Below are positions 8,988 to 17,284 of a stretch of 64,000 bases of DNA, piece after piece. Under the pieces are notes generated by a model that was not told the origin of the DNA, searched no databases, and saw only the letters and a program-made list of their open reading frames with translations. This DNA is from Streptomyces sp. Root1304 (GTDB taxonomy: Bacteria; Actinomycetota; Actinomycetes; Streptomycetales; Streptomycetaceae): NCBI RefSeq assembly GCF_001426405.1, contig NZ_LMEP01000027.1, forward strand, positions 165,550 to 229,549. Direction: 5' to 3'. Positions within the stretch are counted from its first letter, which is position 1. Every line of letters begins with the position of its first letter. The position numbers and the translations under genes are program-made.

Positions 8988-9317
8988 TCAGCGCGTAGTG
9001 CCGAGTTCGGTCCCGATGTGGTGGGCCCAGTCCTGGATCCGTTCCGGGTCGCGGAAGTCTCCGCCCTTACCGTGGCGGCCTCTGGACCGGCTGATGCGGC
9101 CCGGCGTCTCGGCGGTCACCGCGCCACCGAAGGTCATGTGCTCCCGGGTCCCGCCGAGGACGACTCCGTCGTAGCCCCTGACCTCGGAGACGGTGTCGGC
9201 CGGCAGGACGACGGCCGTGAAGCCGTCGGCCCAGAGCGTCCGGCCGTTCTCGTCGGCGATCCCCCTGGTCGCGCCGTGCCTGCTGTCGTGGGCGACCAGG
9301 ACTCGCTCGGCGTTCAC
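8988..9317 (-). CDS. Flavodoxin-like protein with internal deletion
   Basis: The 109-residue product begins VNAERVLVAHDSRHGATRGIAD, a flavodoxin phosphate-binding loop, and continues to RGYDGVVLGG. It then jumps directly to a segment (REHMTFGGAVTAE.. GKGGDFRDPERIQDWAHHI) that lies near the C-terminus in full-length Streptomyces relatives of about 170 residues. Roughly 50-60 residues, including one side of the flavin-binding surface, appear to be missing although the frame is kept. It may be inactive or a shortened protein with another role. The GTG start overlaps the Hsp20 stop by GTGA, so it is translated with the chaperone gene. Confidence 0.65.
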   Translation of the reverse strand: MNAERVLVAHDSRHGATRGIADENGRTLWADGFTAVVLPADTVSEVRGYDGVVLGGTREHMTFGGAVTAETPGRISRSRGRHGKGGDFRDPERIQDWAHHIGTELGTTR

Positions 9318-9769
9318 GACGTGACTTCCCCGGGCGGGGTACCGCCTCGCTTCACCGGTATGGTGCGTGCGGCGCCGGTCTTCTCCTCGGGCATCGGGAC
9401 ACGGATGGTGAGGATGCCGTCCTCGTACGACGCCTCGACGTCGTCGGCCGGGATCGTGACCGGCAGACGCACGGTCCTGCGGAACGATCCGTAGCGGAAC
9501 TCCGAGTGCTCCTTGTCCTCCTCGCTCTCGCTGTGCTCCGCGCTCACCGTGATCAGGTTGTCATCGACGGTGATGGTGACGTCGTCGGGGTCCATCCCGG
9601 GCAGTTCGGCCCGCAGCACGTACCCGCGGGCGCCGCTGGACACCTCCACCGGGATGGAGTGTGCGGCCGTCGCCGGTCGCCAGCCGGGCAGCCCCGGAAA
9701 CTCCCGGTTGAACAAGTCGTTGAAGTCGGGGAAGAGGCTGTGCCTGCGTTCGACCTTGCCTCCGGCCAT
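9314..9769 (-). CDS. Hsp20/alpha-crystallin small heat-shock protein
   Basis: The 151-residue protein has a variable N-terminus (about 1-38), an alpha-crystallin domain (about 40-135, with YVLRAELPGMDPDDVTITVD, SFRRTVRLP and EASYEDGILTIRVP) and a short tail with the oligomer-type TIPV motif. Small heat-shock proteins hold unfolding proteins without ATP. The same family (Acr/HspX) is a hallmark of the mycobacterial dormancy response. Operator-like palindromes lie upstream at 9911-9959. It is cotranslated with the truncated flavodoxin. Confidence 0.93.
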   Translation of the reverse strand: MAGGKVERRHSLFPDFNDLFNREFPGLPGWRPATAAHSIPVEVSSGARGYVLRAELPGMDPDDVTITVDDNLITVSAEHSESEEDKEHSEFRYGSFRRTVRLPVTIPADDVEASYEDGILTIRVPMPEEKTGAARTIPVKRGGTPPGEVTS

Positions 9770-9910
9770 TGTTCTGCTCCTCGTTTCGGGGCCCAGGACG
9801 GTCGCCGAGGACCCGAGTCGGTGCTGACGGACGGTGGACCGCGTTACGGGGGCCGGTCCGACTCCTCAACCCCATCGTCCGCCCGCGAGGTGACGCGGCG
9901 CAGCGTCCAA

Positions 9911-9959
9911 GGGGGCCGTCCGACGGGGCCGAACGGGCCGCGCCTGGACCGACCGGCCC
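9911..9959. promoter_or_regulatory. Palindromic operator cluster upstream of Hsp20
   Basis: GGACCGACCGGCCC (9946-9959) and GGGGCCGAACGGGCC (9925-9939) have centres about 20 bases apart, and a third GGGGGCCGTCCGACGG lies at 9911. On the minus strand they read GGGCCGGTCGGTCC and GGCCCGTTCGGCCCC, facing the Hsp20 gene whose start is about 150 bases away. The spacing and sequence match the other operator pairs of the island. Confidence 0.45.
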
Positions 9960-9982
9960 ATGGCGCCACCGCTCCGGTGCGG

Positions 9983-10396
9983 TCAGCGGCAGATCTCCTC
10001 GACGAAGTGGCCCACCCGTTCCTCCGGCAGGTGCTTCGCCAGGTCCGCCTCGCTGATCATGCCGACCAGGCGGTGGTCGTCGATCACGGGTACGCGGCGG
10101 ACGCGGTGCTCCTGCATGGTGCGGAGCACCTGCTCGCTGTCCGCGTCCGCGTCGACCGTGACCGGCTTGCCCTGGGCGAGGAGTCCGGCCGTCATGTGGT
10201 GGGGGTCCTTGCCCTTGGCCAGGCACTTCACCACGATGTCCCGGTCGGTGATGATGCCGTGGAGCCGGTTGTCCGGCCCGCAGATGGGCAGAGCGCCGAC
10301 GTCGAGCTCGCTCATGCGGCGTGCCGCGTCCATCAGGGTCTCGTTCTCCTGCACGCAGCTCGCGCCGGCGTGCATCATCTCCCTTGCGGTCGTCAT
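9983..10396 (-). CDS. Stand-alone CBS-pair protein
   Basis: The 137-residue protein is just a tandem CBS pair: TAREMMHAGASCVQEN..LHGIITDRDIV (about 1-58) and GKPVTVDADADSEQ..LVGMISEADLAKHL (about 75-130). Mycobacterial Hrp1, a hypoxic response protein of the DosR regulon, has the same size and layout. It probably binds nucleotides and may partner other proteins; no enzyme domain is present. AAGGAGGA lies about nine bases before the start. The 231-base gap to the PEP synthase gene upstream holds no convincing gene; a weak operator-like GGACCGGGCGGTTC lies near 10494. Confidence 0.88.
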   Translation of the reverse strand: MTTAREMMHAGASCVQENETLMDAARRMSELDVGALPICGPDNRLHGIITDRDIVVKCLAKGKDPHHMTAGLLAQGKPVTVDADADSEQVLRTMQEHRVRRVPVIDDHRLVGMISEADLAKHLPEERVGHFVEEICR

Positions 10397-10627
10397 GGCC
10401 GCGTCCTCCTTTCAGGCCCCCTGTTCGCGATCCGGCCGCTTCGCCGTCGGTTCAGAGGAAATGCGTCGACACTCTGATGGTGTGGACCGGGCGGTTCGGA
10501 CGCCCGTTCACCCCCTCCGCGGGCGGCTGGTGGTTCTCGGGGCGACCATGCCCTGTGTCCGTGGCCGCCTGGCGACCGAGCTCGGCCGAGGGCCGGGTGT
10601 CTCGGTGCCGTGTCTTCCTGGGCACGA

Positions 10628-13030
10628 TCACTCCTCCCTCCGTCCGGCGGCGCTCTCAAGCGCCGTCTCCGCCCGGGCCACGTGCCGTTTGACGGTCGCG
10701 AAGCTGTCCGGCGCGACGGAGATGGAGTCGAGGCCCGCGTCGACCAGGATCGCGGTGAACGCCGGATCGTCGCTGGGCCGCTGCCCGCACAGTCCGACAG
10801 GGCGGCCGGCCGCGTGCGCGCGGGCAGCGAGGCTCCGGACACTGCGGACGACGGCGGGGTCGCGCTCGTCGAAGACGTGGGCGAGGGCCTCGGAGTCGCG
10901 GTCGACGCCGAGGGTGAGCTGCGTGAGGTCGTTGCTGCCGATCGAGAACCCGTCGAAGCGATCCGCGAAGTCCTCAGCAAGGATGATGTTGGCCGGTATC
11001 TCCGCCATCACGTAGACGCGCAAGCCCTTCTCACCCCGTACGAGTCCCTCCTCCGCCATCACCGCGAGCACCTGGTCCGCCTCGCCGAGGGTCCGGCAGA
11101 AGGGAATCATGACGACCACGTTCGTCATCCCCATCCCCTCACGGACCCGGCGCAACGCACGGCACTCGAGAGCGAACCCCTCCCGATAGCCCTCGCTGTA
11201 GTACCGGCTCGCGCCCCGCCAGCCGATCATGGGGTTGGCCTCGTCGGGTTCGAAGGGGTGGCCGCCGAGGAGCTTGGCGTACTCGTTGGTCTTGAAGTCG
11301 CTGGTGCGCACGATGACGGGGGCCGGCCACCGGGAGGCGGCGATCCGCGCGATGCCGTACGCCAGACGGTCGACGAAGTACTGGCTCCGGTCCGGACAGC
11401 CCTCGGTGAGCTGCTCGACGGCCTGCCGGTCGCGGGCATCGAGTCGCTCCGGGTGCAGCAGGGCCATCGGGTGGACCTTCACCTGGTGAGCGACGATGAA
11501 CTCGAGGCGCGCGAGGCCCACACCATCGGCGGGCAGCCGCCACCAGCGGAACGCGGCCGACGGGTCGGCCAGGTTGAGCATCACTCCGGTGCGCGTGGCA
11601 GGCAGCTCCGCGAGGTCGGTCATGATCTCCTCGTACGCGAGCAGGCCGTCGAGGACCCGTCCGCGCTCGCCCTCGGCACACGAGACGGTCACCGGCCGGC
11701 CTTGCTGCAGAATCCGGGTGCCGTTGCCGGTTCCGACGACAGCGGGGACGCCGAGTTCGCGGCTGACGATGGCCGCGTGCGAGGTGCGTCCGCCGTGGTC
11801 GGTGACGATCGCCGAAGCCCTCTTCATGACCGGTTCCCAGTCGGGGTCGGTGACTCGGGTGACGAGAACCCCGCCCTGCGGGAAGCGGTCGAGATCGAGG
11901 GGGGCGTCGAGGGCGACGACGGGCCCCTGGCCGATCGCCTCGCCCACCGCGATGCCCTCCACCAGAGGTTCACCGGGAACGACGGTCAGCCGGCAGCGGC
12001 GCAGGGTCGTGGACCGCCGGCGGGACTGCACGGTCTCAGGGCGCGCCTGGACGATCCAGAGTTCGCCGGTGAGGCCGTCCTTGGCCCATTCGAGATCCAT
12101 CGGGCAGCCGTAGTGCTCTTCGACGGCCGCCGCCCAGGCGGCGAGCTCGCTGATCTCCGCATCGGCGAGGACGCGTTGGTTCCGCTCGGCGTCGGTGGTG
12201 TCGAGGGTGCGGGTCATCCCCGTGTCCGCGTACACCGTCTTGAGCCGCTTGGTGCCGATCCGCACATCGATCACGGGGTTCAGGGCGGGGTCCTTCATGC
12301 TGGGCTTGAACACCGTGTACTCGTCGGGATCGACCCGGCCGCTGACGACGGTCTCGCCCAGACCCCAGGCGGCGCTCACCACGATCACCTCGGGGAAGCC
12401 GCTCTCCGGGTCGAGGGTGAAGGCGACCCCGGCCCCGGCGAGGTCGGAGCGGACCATGAGCTGGACGCCGACGGAGAGGGCGACGGCCATGTGGTCGAAG
12501 CCCATCCGCTCGCGGTAGTCGATCGCCCGGTCGGTGAACAGGGACGCGTAGCAGCGCCTGCACGCCTCCAGGAGCGCATCGGCGCCGCGGACGTTCAGGT
12601 ATGTCTCCTGCTGCCCGGCGAAGCTCGCCTCGGGCAGGTCCTCGGCCGTCGCGCTGCTGCGCACGGCCACCTCGGGCGTCTTCCGGCCGCTCTCCTGGGC
12701 CAGTCGCTCGTACGCGGTCAGGATGACGTCCCGCAGCGGCGGGGGCAGTGGCTGTGCGAGGAAGGACGAACGGACGGCCGCGCCCACCTCGTCGAGCGGG
12801 GCCCCTCGGTGCAGGCGGCCGACCTGCTCCTCGACCGCGTCGCGCAGTCCGCGGCCCGCGAGAAGTTCCTCGTACGCCTCGGCGGTGGTGGCGAAGCCCG
12901 GTGGTACGCGTATGCCGGCGGCGCCGAGCCGGTTCGTCATCTCTCCCAGTGAGGCGTTCTTGCCTCCCACCCGGCCGACGTCCGAGCGGTCCAGCTCCGT
13001 GAACGGTACGACGCGACGCATCGGTGCCAT
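10628..13030 (-). CDS. ppsA: Phosphoenolpyruvate synthase (pyruvate, water dikinase)
   Basis: The 800-residue enzyme makes PEP from pyruvate and ATP. The N-terminal ATP-binding domain (about 1-335) shows VGGKNASLGEM and VRSSATAEDLPEASFAGQQ. The swivelling phosphohistidine domain has DHGGRTSHAAIVSRELGVPA with catalytic His418. The C-terminal PEP-binding domain has RYYSEGYREGFALECRA, IPFCRT, SIGSNDLTQL and GLCGQRPSDDP with catalytic Cys748. All key residues are present. A GGAGG site lies 5 bases before the ATG; a second Met three codons later is an alternative start. It sits downstream of two USP-like genes and would feed gluconeogenesis or refill PEP during starvation. Confidence 0.93.
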   Translation of the reverse strand: MAPMRRVVPFTELDRSDVGRVGGKNASLGEMTNRLGAAGIRVPPGFATTAEAYEELLAGRGLRDAVEEQVGRLHRGAPLDEVGAAVRSSFLAQPLPPPLRDVILTAYERLAQESGRKTPEVAVRSSATAEDLPEASFAGQQETYLNVRGADALLEACRRCYASLFTDRAIDYRERMGFDHMAVALSVGVQLMVRSDLAGAGVAFTLDPESGFPEVIVVSAAWGLGETVVSGRVDPDEYTVFKPSMKDPALNPVIDVRIGTKRLKTVYADTGMTRTLDTTDAERNQRVLADAEISELAAWAAAVEEHYGCPMDLEWAKDGLTGELWIVQARPETVQSRRRSTTLRRCRLTVVPGEPLVEGIAVGEAIGQGPVVALDAPLDLDRFPQGGVLVTRVTDPDWEPVMKRASAIVTDHGGRTSHAAIVSRELGVPAVVGTGNGTRILQQGRPVTVSCAEGERGRVLDGLLAYEEIMTDLAELPATRTGVMLNLADPSAAFRWWRLPADGVGLARLEFIVAHQVKVHPMALLHPERLDARDRQAVEQLTEGCPDRSQYFVDRLAYGIARIAASRWPAPVIVRTSDFKTNEYAKLLGGHPFEPDEANPMIGWRGASRYYSEGYREGFALECRALRRVREGMGMTNVVVMIPFCRTLGEADQVLAVMAEEGLVRGEKGLRVYVMAEIPANIILAEDFADRFDGFSIGSNDLTQLTLGVDRDSEALAHVFDERDPAVVRSVRSLAARAHAAGRPVGLCGQRPSDDPAFTAILVDAGLDSISVAPDSFATVKRHVARAETALESAAGRREE

Positions 13031-13058
13031 GACATCCTCCGTGGCTCTCGGGTGCCCC

Positions 13059-13154
13059 TCAGTACGGGAGCGGTCGGCCGGTCGGGGTCCGCAGATCGGG
13101 GGGGCTCGGCCTGCGGGGTTGTCGGGGCCGGGGGCTGATCCGGATGCGCTGCAT
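13059..13154 (-). CDS. Possible 31-residue peptide
   Basis: This short frame (MQRIRISPRPRQPRRPSP..) follows GGAGAGGTGAGCACC, a plausible ribosome site, and lies between the truncated USP gene and PEP synthase in the same direction. It is rich in Arg and Pro and has no recognisable domain. It could be a leader peptide or chance. Nothing but the ribosome site and position supports it. Confidence 0.22.
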   Translation of the reverse strand: MQRIRISPRPRQPRRPSPPDLRTPTGRPLPY

Positions 13155-13159
13155 GGTGC

Positions 13160-13360
13160 TCACCTCTCCGGGGAAGACTCCGCGCGGAGTCGCGGGGCGC
13201 TCCGGTGGGCGAGCGCGTCGTGACGGAGCCCGTTGTGGGCGGGCGGTACGGCGACGACGAGACGGAGCGCCCGTCCTCTTCGTACAGCCTCGTCGGCCGC
13301 CCAGACGAGAGCGGGGATCGATTGCTCCCGGGGGTCGGCTCCGAGCAGTATCTCGTTCAC
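13160..13360 (-). CDS. Truncated universal stress protein (N-terminal fragment)
   Basis: The 66-residue product VNEILLGADPREQSIPALVWAADEAVRRGRALRLVVAV.. matches only the first beta-alpha-beta unit of a USP domain, then loses similarity. The nucleotide-binding GxxG-x9-GS/T motif of USPs is absent. Its GTG start overlaps the stop of the full-length USP gene by GTGA, so it would be translated by coupling. It may be the remnant of a second USP gene or a small domain kept for another reason. Confidence 0.55.
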   Translation of the reverse strand: MNEILLGADPREQSIPALVWAADEAVRRGRALRLVVAVPPAHNGLRHDALAHRSAPRLRAESSPER

Positions 13361-14262
13361 GACTCCTCGACCCGGGTGGCGAAGGCGGGCGGGACGATCT
13401 CCACCGGGCAATGGGCGTGGTGGAGCAGGACGTGGGCGACGCGCCCCAGGGACGGGCCTGCGCCCAGCACCCGGTGCTCCCTGCCCATGACGAGCAGATC
13501 GGTGTGGGCACTCGCCTCCACCAGGATCCCGGGCGTGCTCGTGCCCGTCTCGACGTGATGGCTGACGATGAGCCCGGGATAGAAGTCACGCACGCGGTCG
13601 GCGAGCACTTTGACCTCGTGCACGCGCCGCCGCGCGATCTCGTCCAGGTCGTCCAGCATGGTCGCGACGCTGCCGACGTGAGTGAGCACGTTCCAGACGC
13701 TCACCAGTCGCAACACCGCCTTGCGGGCGTCGGCCTCGGCCGCCGCGACGAGCAGCCAGCCGACATCAGAGGCGCCGTGCACGGCCGCCGTCACCGAGCC
13801 CGACTCGGGGCGGTCGCTGTCACCGCGGACGACGATCACGGGCGCCTCGGCGCGGGCTGCCACCCCCATGCCCACGGATCCGAGCATCAGGCTCGAGAAG
13901 CCGCCGAGCCCCCGGCTGCCCACCACGATCGTGCCCCGGTGGCCGGCGGTCGCCCGGAGGCCGGCCACCGGCTCCTGACGGCTCAGTTCCTTCGTGACGG
14001 CGAGGTCCGGAAAGTGCTCTCGGACCGTGCTCTCGGTCTCGATCAGCAGGTCGCGGCCCGCTTCGCGCACCGCCTGGATCGTCTCGGCGTTCGCGAAGAG
14101 GGCGCGGCGGTCGGTGTCGGCGGCGTGGACAAGACGCAGGGGCCGCCCCCGTCGGTCCGCCTCGGCGGCGGCCCAGAGGACGGCCGTGCGCCCGGAGGGG
14201 GACCCGTCGACGCCCACGACGACGTTGCCGAGCTCCGGTCGAGCGGGGATCTCGCTGGTCAT
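13357..14262 (-). CDS. Universal stress protein, two tandem USP domains
   Basis: The 301-residue protein has two USP folds. The first (about 8-150) starts NVVVGVDGSPSGRTAVLWA and keeps the nucleotide motif VGSRGLGGFSSLMLGSVG. The second (about 160-298) ends LVMGREHRVLGAGPSLGRVAHVLLHHAHCPVEIVP, a more divergent form of the motif. Such proteins bind ATP and are induced under hypoxia and starvation in actinobacteria. The ATG is fixed by GGAGGAG upstream; the longer frame to 14484 has no such site. It diverges from another USP gene across a 225-base region with a paired operator, and leads into the truncated USP and probably PEP synthase. Confidence 0.9.
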   Translation of the reverse strand: MTSEIPARPELGNVVVGVDGSPSGRTAVLWAAAEADRRGRPLRLVHAADTDRRALFANAETIQAVREAGRDLLIETESTVREHFPDLAVTKELSRQEPVAGLRATAGHRGTIVVGSRGLGGFSSLMLGSVGMGVAARAEAPVIVVRGDSDRPESGSVTAAVHGASDVGWLLVAAAEADARKAVLRLVSVWNVLTHVGSVATMLDDLDEIARRRVHEVKVLADRVRDFYPGLIVSHHVETGTSTPGILVEASAHTDLLVMGREHRVLGAGPSLGRVAHVLLHHAHCPVEIVPPAFATRVEES

Positions 14263-14354
14263 GGTTTCCTCCTCCGGGGTACGCCCGGCGCTCGGGAGCA
14301 CGTCCCGAGGGGCGACACCTCCCACGCTCGCACCGGCGCGGGCCTTCCGTGGAT

Positions 14355-14389
14355 GGGCCGTTCGGCCCCGATCGAGACCTGCCCGGCCC
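14355..14389. promoter_or_regulatory. Paired palindromic operators between divergent USP genes
   Basis: GGGCCGTTCGGCCC (14355-14368) is a 14-base dyad, and GAGACCTGCCCGGCCC (14374-14389) follows with centres 20 bases apart. The arrangement matches 4823-4858 almost base for base in box 2 (GACCTGCSCGGCCCT). It sits 93 bases from the left-hand USP start and about 100-130 bases from the right-hand one, so it could serve both. Confidence 0.52.
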
Positions 14390-14487
14390 TGCTGCCGGAA
14401 GGCACGGGACCGCCAGCCTGAAGTCCGGATGTCCTTGTCCGTCCGGATCCGCAGGGAACGGAGCGGACACGGCTGAGGAGGCACGCC

Positions 14488-15345
14488 ATGACGCCCCAGG
14501 TCAGCGTCGGATTGGACGGTTCAGAGGAAAGCCTCGCCGCCGTGGGTTGGGCGGCGACGGCAGCGGTGTTGCGCGAGGTGCCCCTTCGGCTGGTGCACGT
14601 GGAAGAGTGGCCGAACACGCCTGAGGCGCCCCTGTCGTACGCCCGGACCATGGCCGAGCGGGCCGAGAGCCTCCTACGGGACGAGGCGGACCGTGTGCGG
14701 AAGGACCATCCCGGCCTCGAGGTGCTCACGGAGCGTACGCGAGGCGGGGCGGCCGAGGAGCTGACGGCCGCCGCGAACGAGGCGGATCTGACGGTGCTCG
14801 GATCCCGCGGGCTCGGTGGCGTCCGAGGCTTCATCGTCGGCTCGGTCTCCCTTGCCGTCGTCGGCTCGGCGCGGCGGCCGATCGTTCTCGTGCGCACGGA
14901 GGGCGCCCCGGTCGCTCACCGGGGCGGGATCGTGGTGGGCGTCGACATCCACCGCCCGTGCGAAGCCCTGCTCGCGTTCTCGTTCGAGGAAGCCGCCCGC
15001 AGGAACACATCGCTGCGGCTGCTGCACAGCTGGACGCTTCCCGCCTCGTACGGCTACGCGGCTGTCATGGACCCGGGCATCGGCGAGGAGCTGGGCGGCC
15101 ACATCCTCGGGGGTCTGGAGGACCTGGTAGGACCGTGGCGGAAGCGGTACGCGGGCGTGGACGTGACGGCCACGACGGTGGACGGCGTGCCTGCGTACCA
15201 GCTGGTCGAGGCGTCACGGACCGCGCAACTCGTCATCGTGGGGCGGCGGAGCCGGAAGGTGCCCCTCGGCACGCATCTCGGCCATGTCGCCCACGCGGTC
15301 ATCCACCACAGCCCCGCGCCGGTCGCCGTCGTCCCTCTGACGTGA
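14488..15345 (+). CDS. Universal stress protein, two tandem USP domains
   Basis: The 285-residue protein starts MTPQVSVGLDGSEESLAAVGWAA. Domain 1 (1-140) keeps LGSRGLGGVRGFIVGSVSLAVV, the ATP-binding signature. Domain 2 (145-285) begins GGIVVGVDIHRPCEALLAFSFEEA and ends IVGRRSRKVPLGTHLGHVAHAVIHHSPAPVAVVP. It is most like the USP at 24577-25431 in this window, so the two are probably paralogues. A short hairpin, GTCCGC with GCGGAC, lies in the gap after it near 15414-15430, before the convergent XRE-type gene. Confidence 0.9.
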   Translation: MTPQVSVGLDGSEESLAAVGWAATAAVLREVPLRLVHVEEWPNTPEAPLSYARTMAERAESLLRDEADRVRKDHPGLEVLTERTRGGAAEELTAAANEADLTVLGSRGLGGVRGFIVGSVSLAVVGSARRPIVLVRTEGAPVAHRGGIVVGVDIHRPCEALLAFSFEEAARRNTSLRLLHSWTLPASYGYAAVMDPGIGEELGGHILGGLEDLVGPWRKRYAGVDVTATTVDGVPAYQLVEASRTAQLVIVGRRSRKVPLGTHLGHVAHAVIHHSPAPVAVVPLT

Positions 15346-15461
15346 GCGGACGGCGGCGATTCTGCTGTCGGCCGCGCCCGGACGCACGCCGTCCCGCTCG
15401 GCGTGCTACGGACGTCCGCGGCCGGCGGACGCACGTGGCGTTCGGGAGCGGCACTCGGAGG

Positions 15462-16187
15462 TCACTGACGGGTCGGCCCTTGATCGGCTGACCCGGGCGG
15501 CGTGCCGGGCGCGCCCGGCACACGGATGCGGCGGCCGGTCACCCGGCGCGGCGAGAGCGTCACCACGGTGTCCCGCCCGTCCCCGGCCCACGGCTCCGAG
15601 TGGACCGCTTCCCTGATCCTCCGTACCGAGGTCTCGTCCGACACCGTTCGCACCGAACCGACGACGAGCACGCTCCACCCCTGGCTGAAGGCCTCGTCCA
15701 GGCGGTCCTCCTCGAAAGCGACTTCCGCACCCGACGCCGCGCCGCGCGCGAGGGACGAATCCGCAGCGGTCATGAAGACGACCTGCCCGTCGACGAGCTG
15801 GTAGTTCACGGGGATGACCATGAGCCCGTCCCGCCCTTCGACTGCGACTCTGCCGACGCCGTGACCGTCGAGCAGCTCCCAGCACTCCGCCTCGTCGATC
15901 TCCTCCATCCGTGCCCGGTACCCGGCGCGGGCTCCTCCAGGGGCAAGGCCCGTCGTGGCCCCGGTGAGATCCTGGACGGTGGTCTCCAGGGCGTTCGCGA
16001 GCCGGACCAGGAACTCGATTCCCGGAGCAGGCACGCGCTCCTCCACGTAGGCGATGTAGCTCGGCGAAGAGCCGGCCCGCTCGGCCACCTCCTCTCGGGA
16101 CAGGCCCAGTTCGGCGCGCCTGACTGCTACGCGGCGGCCCAGGTCGCTCGTGGCCTGCGGGGTGTGCCGGCCGTCGGCTGTGTTCAT
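15462..16187 (-). CDS. XRE-type HTH protein fused to a pyridoxamine 5'-phosphate oxidase-fold domain
   Basis: The 241-residue protein has an N-terminal helix-turn-helix (about 14-70, VAVRRAELGLSREEVAERAGSSPSYIAYVEE) and a split-barrel flavin-binding domain (about 92-215, ECWELLDGHGVGRVAVEGRDGLMVIPVNY..WSVLVVGSVRTVSD). The second part resembles F420- or FMN-binding nitroreductase-fold proteins found in dormancy regulons. It may be a flavin-sensing repressor; the cofactor is not shown by sequence. Its ATG overlaps the upstream USP gene's stop as TGATG, which fixes the start. Confidence 0.82.
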   Translation of the reverse strand: MNTADGRHTPQATSDLGRRVAVRRAELGLSREEVAERAGSSPSYIAYVEERVPAPGIEFLVRLANALETTVQDLTGATTGLAPGGARAGYRARMEEIDEAECWELLDGHGVGRVAVEGRDGLMVIPVNYQLVDGQVVFMTAADSSLARGAASGAEVAFEEDRLDEAFSQGWSVLVVGSVRTVSDETSVRRIREAVHSEPWAGDGRDTVVTLSPRRVTGRRIRVPGAPGTPPGSADQGPTRQ

Positions 16188-17086
16188 CACGACTCTCCTT
16201 CCGGGCTCTCGAGACGCCGCTGGGGTACGACGGCGACGGGACACCTGGCGTGGTGCAGGGCGCGATGGGCGACCCTGCCGAGTTCCAGGCCGACGAGCCC
16301 GTCCCGGCGTCGCGCCCCGACGACCAGCAGGTCTGCGGCGGCGGAGCGCTCGGTCAGCACCCTGTGGGCGGGACCCTCGATCGTGGCCCTGCGCAAGCGC
16401 ACCCGGGGATGTTCGGTCGCTGCGGCCTCCAGGGCCTTGTCGAGCGATTCGGAGGAATGTTCAGCAAGGTGGATCGCGCGGTTGCCGCTCAACAGCGGGT
16501 TGTCGATCGGTTCGTGGACCGGCCGCCGCCAGGTGCTGACTACGTCCAGCTCCGCATCCCGGGCCGCAGCCTCACGGAAGGCGAAACGCACGGCGGGCGA
16601 GTCCACGTCGTGTTCTCCGACGCCGAGCAGCACGCGCCCGTGGCGTGCCTCCAGAGCGTGTCGGTCCCCCCTAACGACGACGACCGGGCAGGGAGCCCGG
16701 GCGGCCACGAGGAAGCTGACAGATCCGAGCAGCAGGTCGGCGAACTCGCCGCGCCCTCGGGATCCGACGACGAGGGTGGCTCCCGCCTGCCCCTCCCTGA
16801 GCAGTGCGGTGGACGCGTCCTCGGCCAGGACAGCCGTGGTCAGGGGGAGATCGGGTGCGCGGCGCCGGGCGCGTTCGGCCGCGGTGCCGACGATGTTCTC
16901 GGCGAGCACCTGGCCCGACGGCCGGTCCGTGGCCCAGGTCGGCACGACTCCCTCGTACCGCTCCCACAGCGAGGCATGGACGATCCTCAGGGGAAGCCCG
17001 TGCCGTACGGCCTCGTCGACTGCCCAGTCCAGGGCCGTGAGGCTGGGGTCGGAACCGTCGACTCCTACCACCAGGGGCGATTCCAT
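16187..17086 (-). CDS. Universal stress protein, two tandem USP domains
   Basis: The 299-residue protein begins MESPLVVGVDGSDPSLTALDWAVDEA. Domain 1 carries VVGSRGRGEFADLLLGSVSFLVAARAPCPVVVVR. Domain 2 ends LLVVGARRRDGLVGLELGRVAHRALHHARCPVAVVP. The start at 17086 is chosen because the fold begins there; the longer frame adds 33 residues without structure. It is cotranslated with the XRE/flavin-fold gene by a TGATG overlap and lies behind an operator pair at 17158-17194. Confidence 0.9.
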   Translation of the reverse strand: MESPLVVGVDGSDPSLTALDWAVDEAVRHGLPLRIVHASLWERYEGVVPTWATDRPSGQVLAENIVGTAAERARRRAPDLPLTTAVLAEDASTALLREGQAGATLVVGSRGRGEFADLLLGSVSFLVAARAPCPVVVVRGDRHALEARHGRVLLGVGEHDVDSPAVRFAFREAAARDAELDVVSTWRRPVHEPIDNPLLSGNRAIHLAEHSSESLDKALEAAATEHPRVRLRRATIEGPAHRVLTERSAAADLLVVGARRRDGLVGLELGRVAHRALHHARCPVAVVPQRRLESPEGES

Positions 17087-17157
17087 CGCGCCCACCGCCT
17101 TTCCAGGTCGTGAGGTGGCCTGCTGCCACGCTCGCACCGGGCCCGCGGAGCCGGGTA

Positions 17158-17194
17158 GGGCCGGTCGGTCCCGCTCGCGGCCCACCAGGACCCC
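17158..17194. promoter_or_regulatory. Paired palindromic operators upstream of USP/XRE operon
   Basis: On the minus strand the boxes read GGGACCGACCGGCCC (17158-17172), one of the best copies in the window, and GGGTCCTGGTGGGCC (17180-17194). Their centres are about 22 bases apart. The nearer box lies 72 bases before the USP start. In transcription direction the order of the two box types is the reverse of that at 4823 and 14355. Confidence 0.5.
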
Positions 17195-17284
17195 GGAGGG
17201 AGGCGACGTGGCGGAGGGAGGGGCGCATCCGCTTCTCGCTGCTCACCCGGGCGGTGCCCGGTGTGGTGGACGCGGCGCCGGATT

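Noticed and set aside
5555..8998. A 1147-codon plus-strand open frame opposite the P-type ATPase
   Set aside because: The minus strand shows every P-type ATPase motif; the long opposite frame is caused by codon bias.
13357..14484. Longer start for the USP gene, extending to 14484
   Set aside because: The extension crosses the operator pair, lacks similarity and has no ribosome site; GGAGGAG supports 14262.
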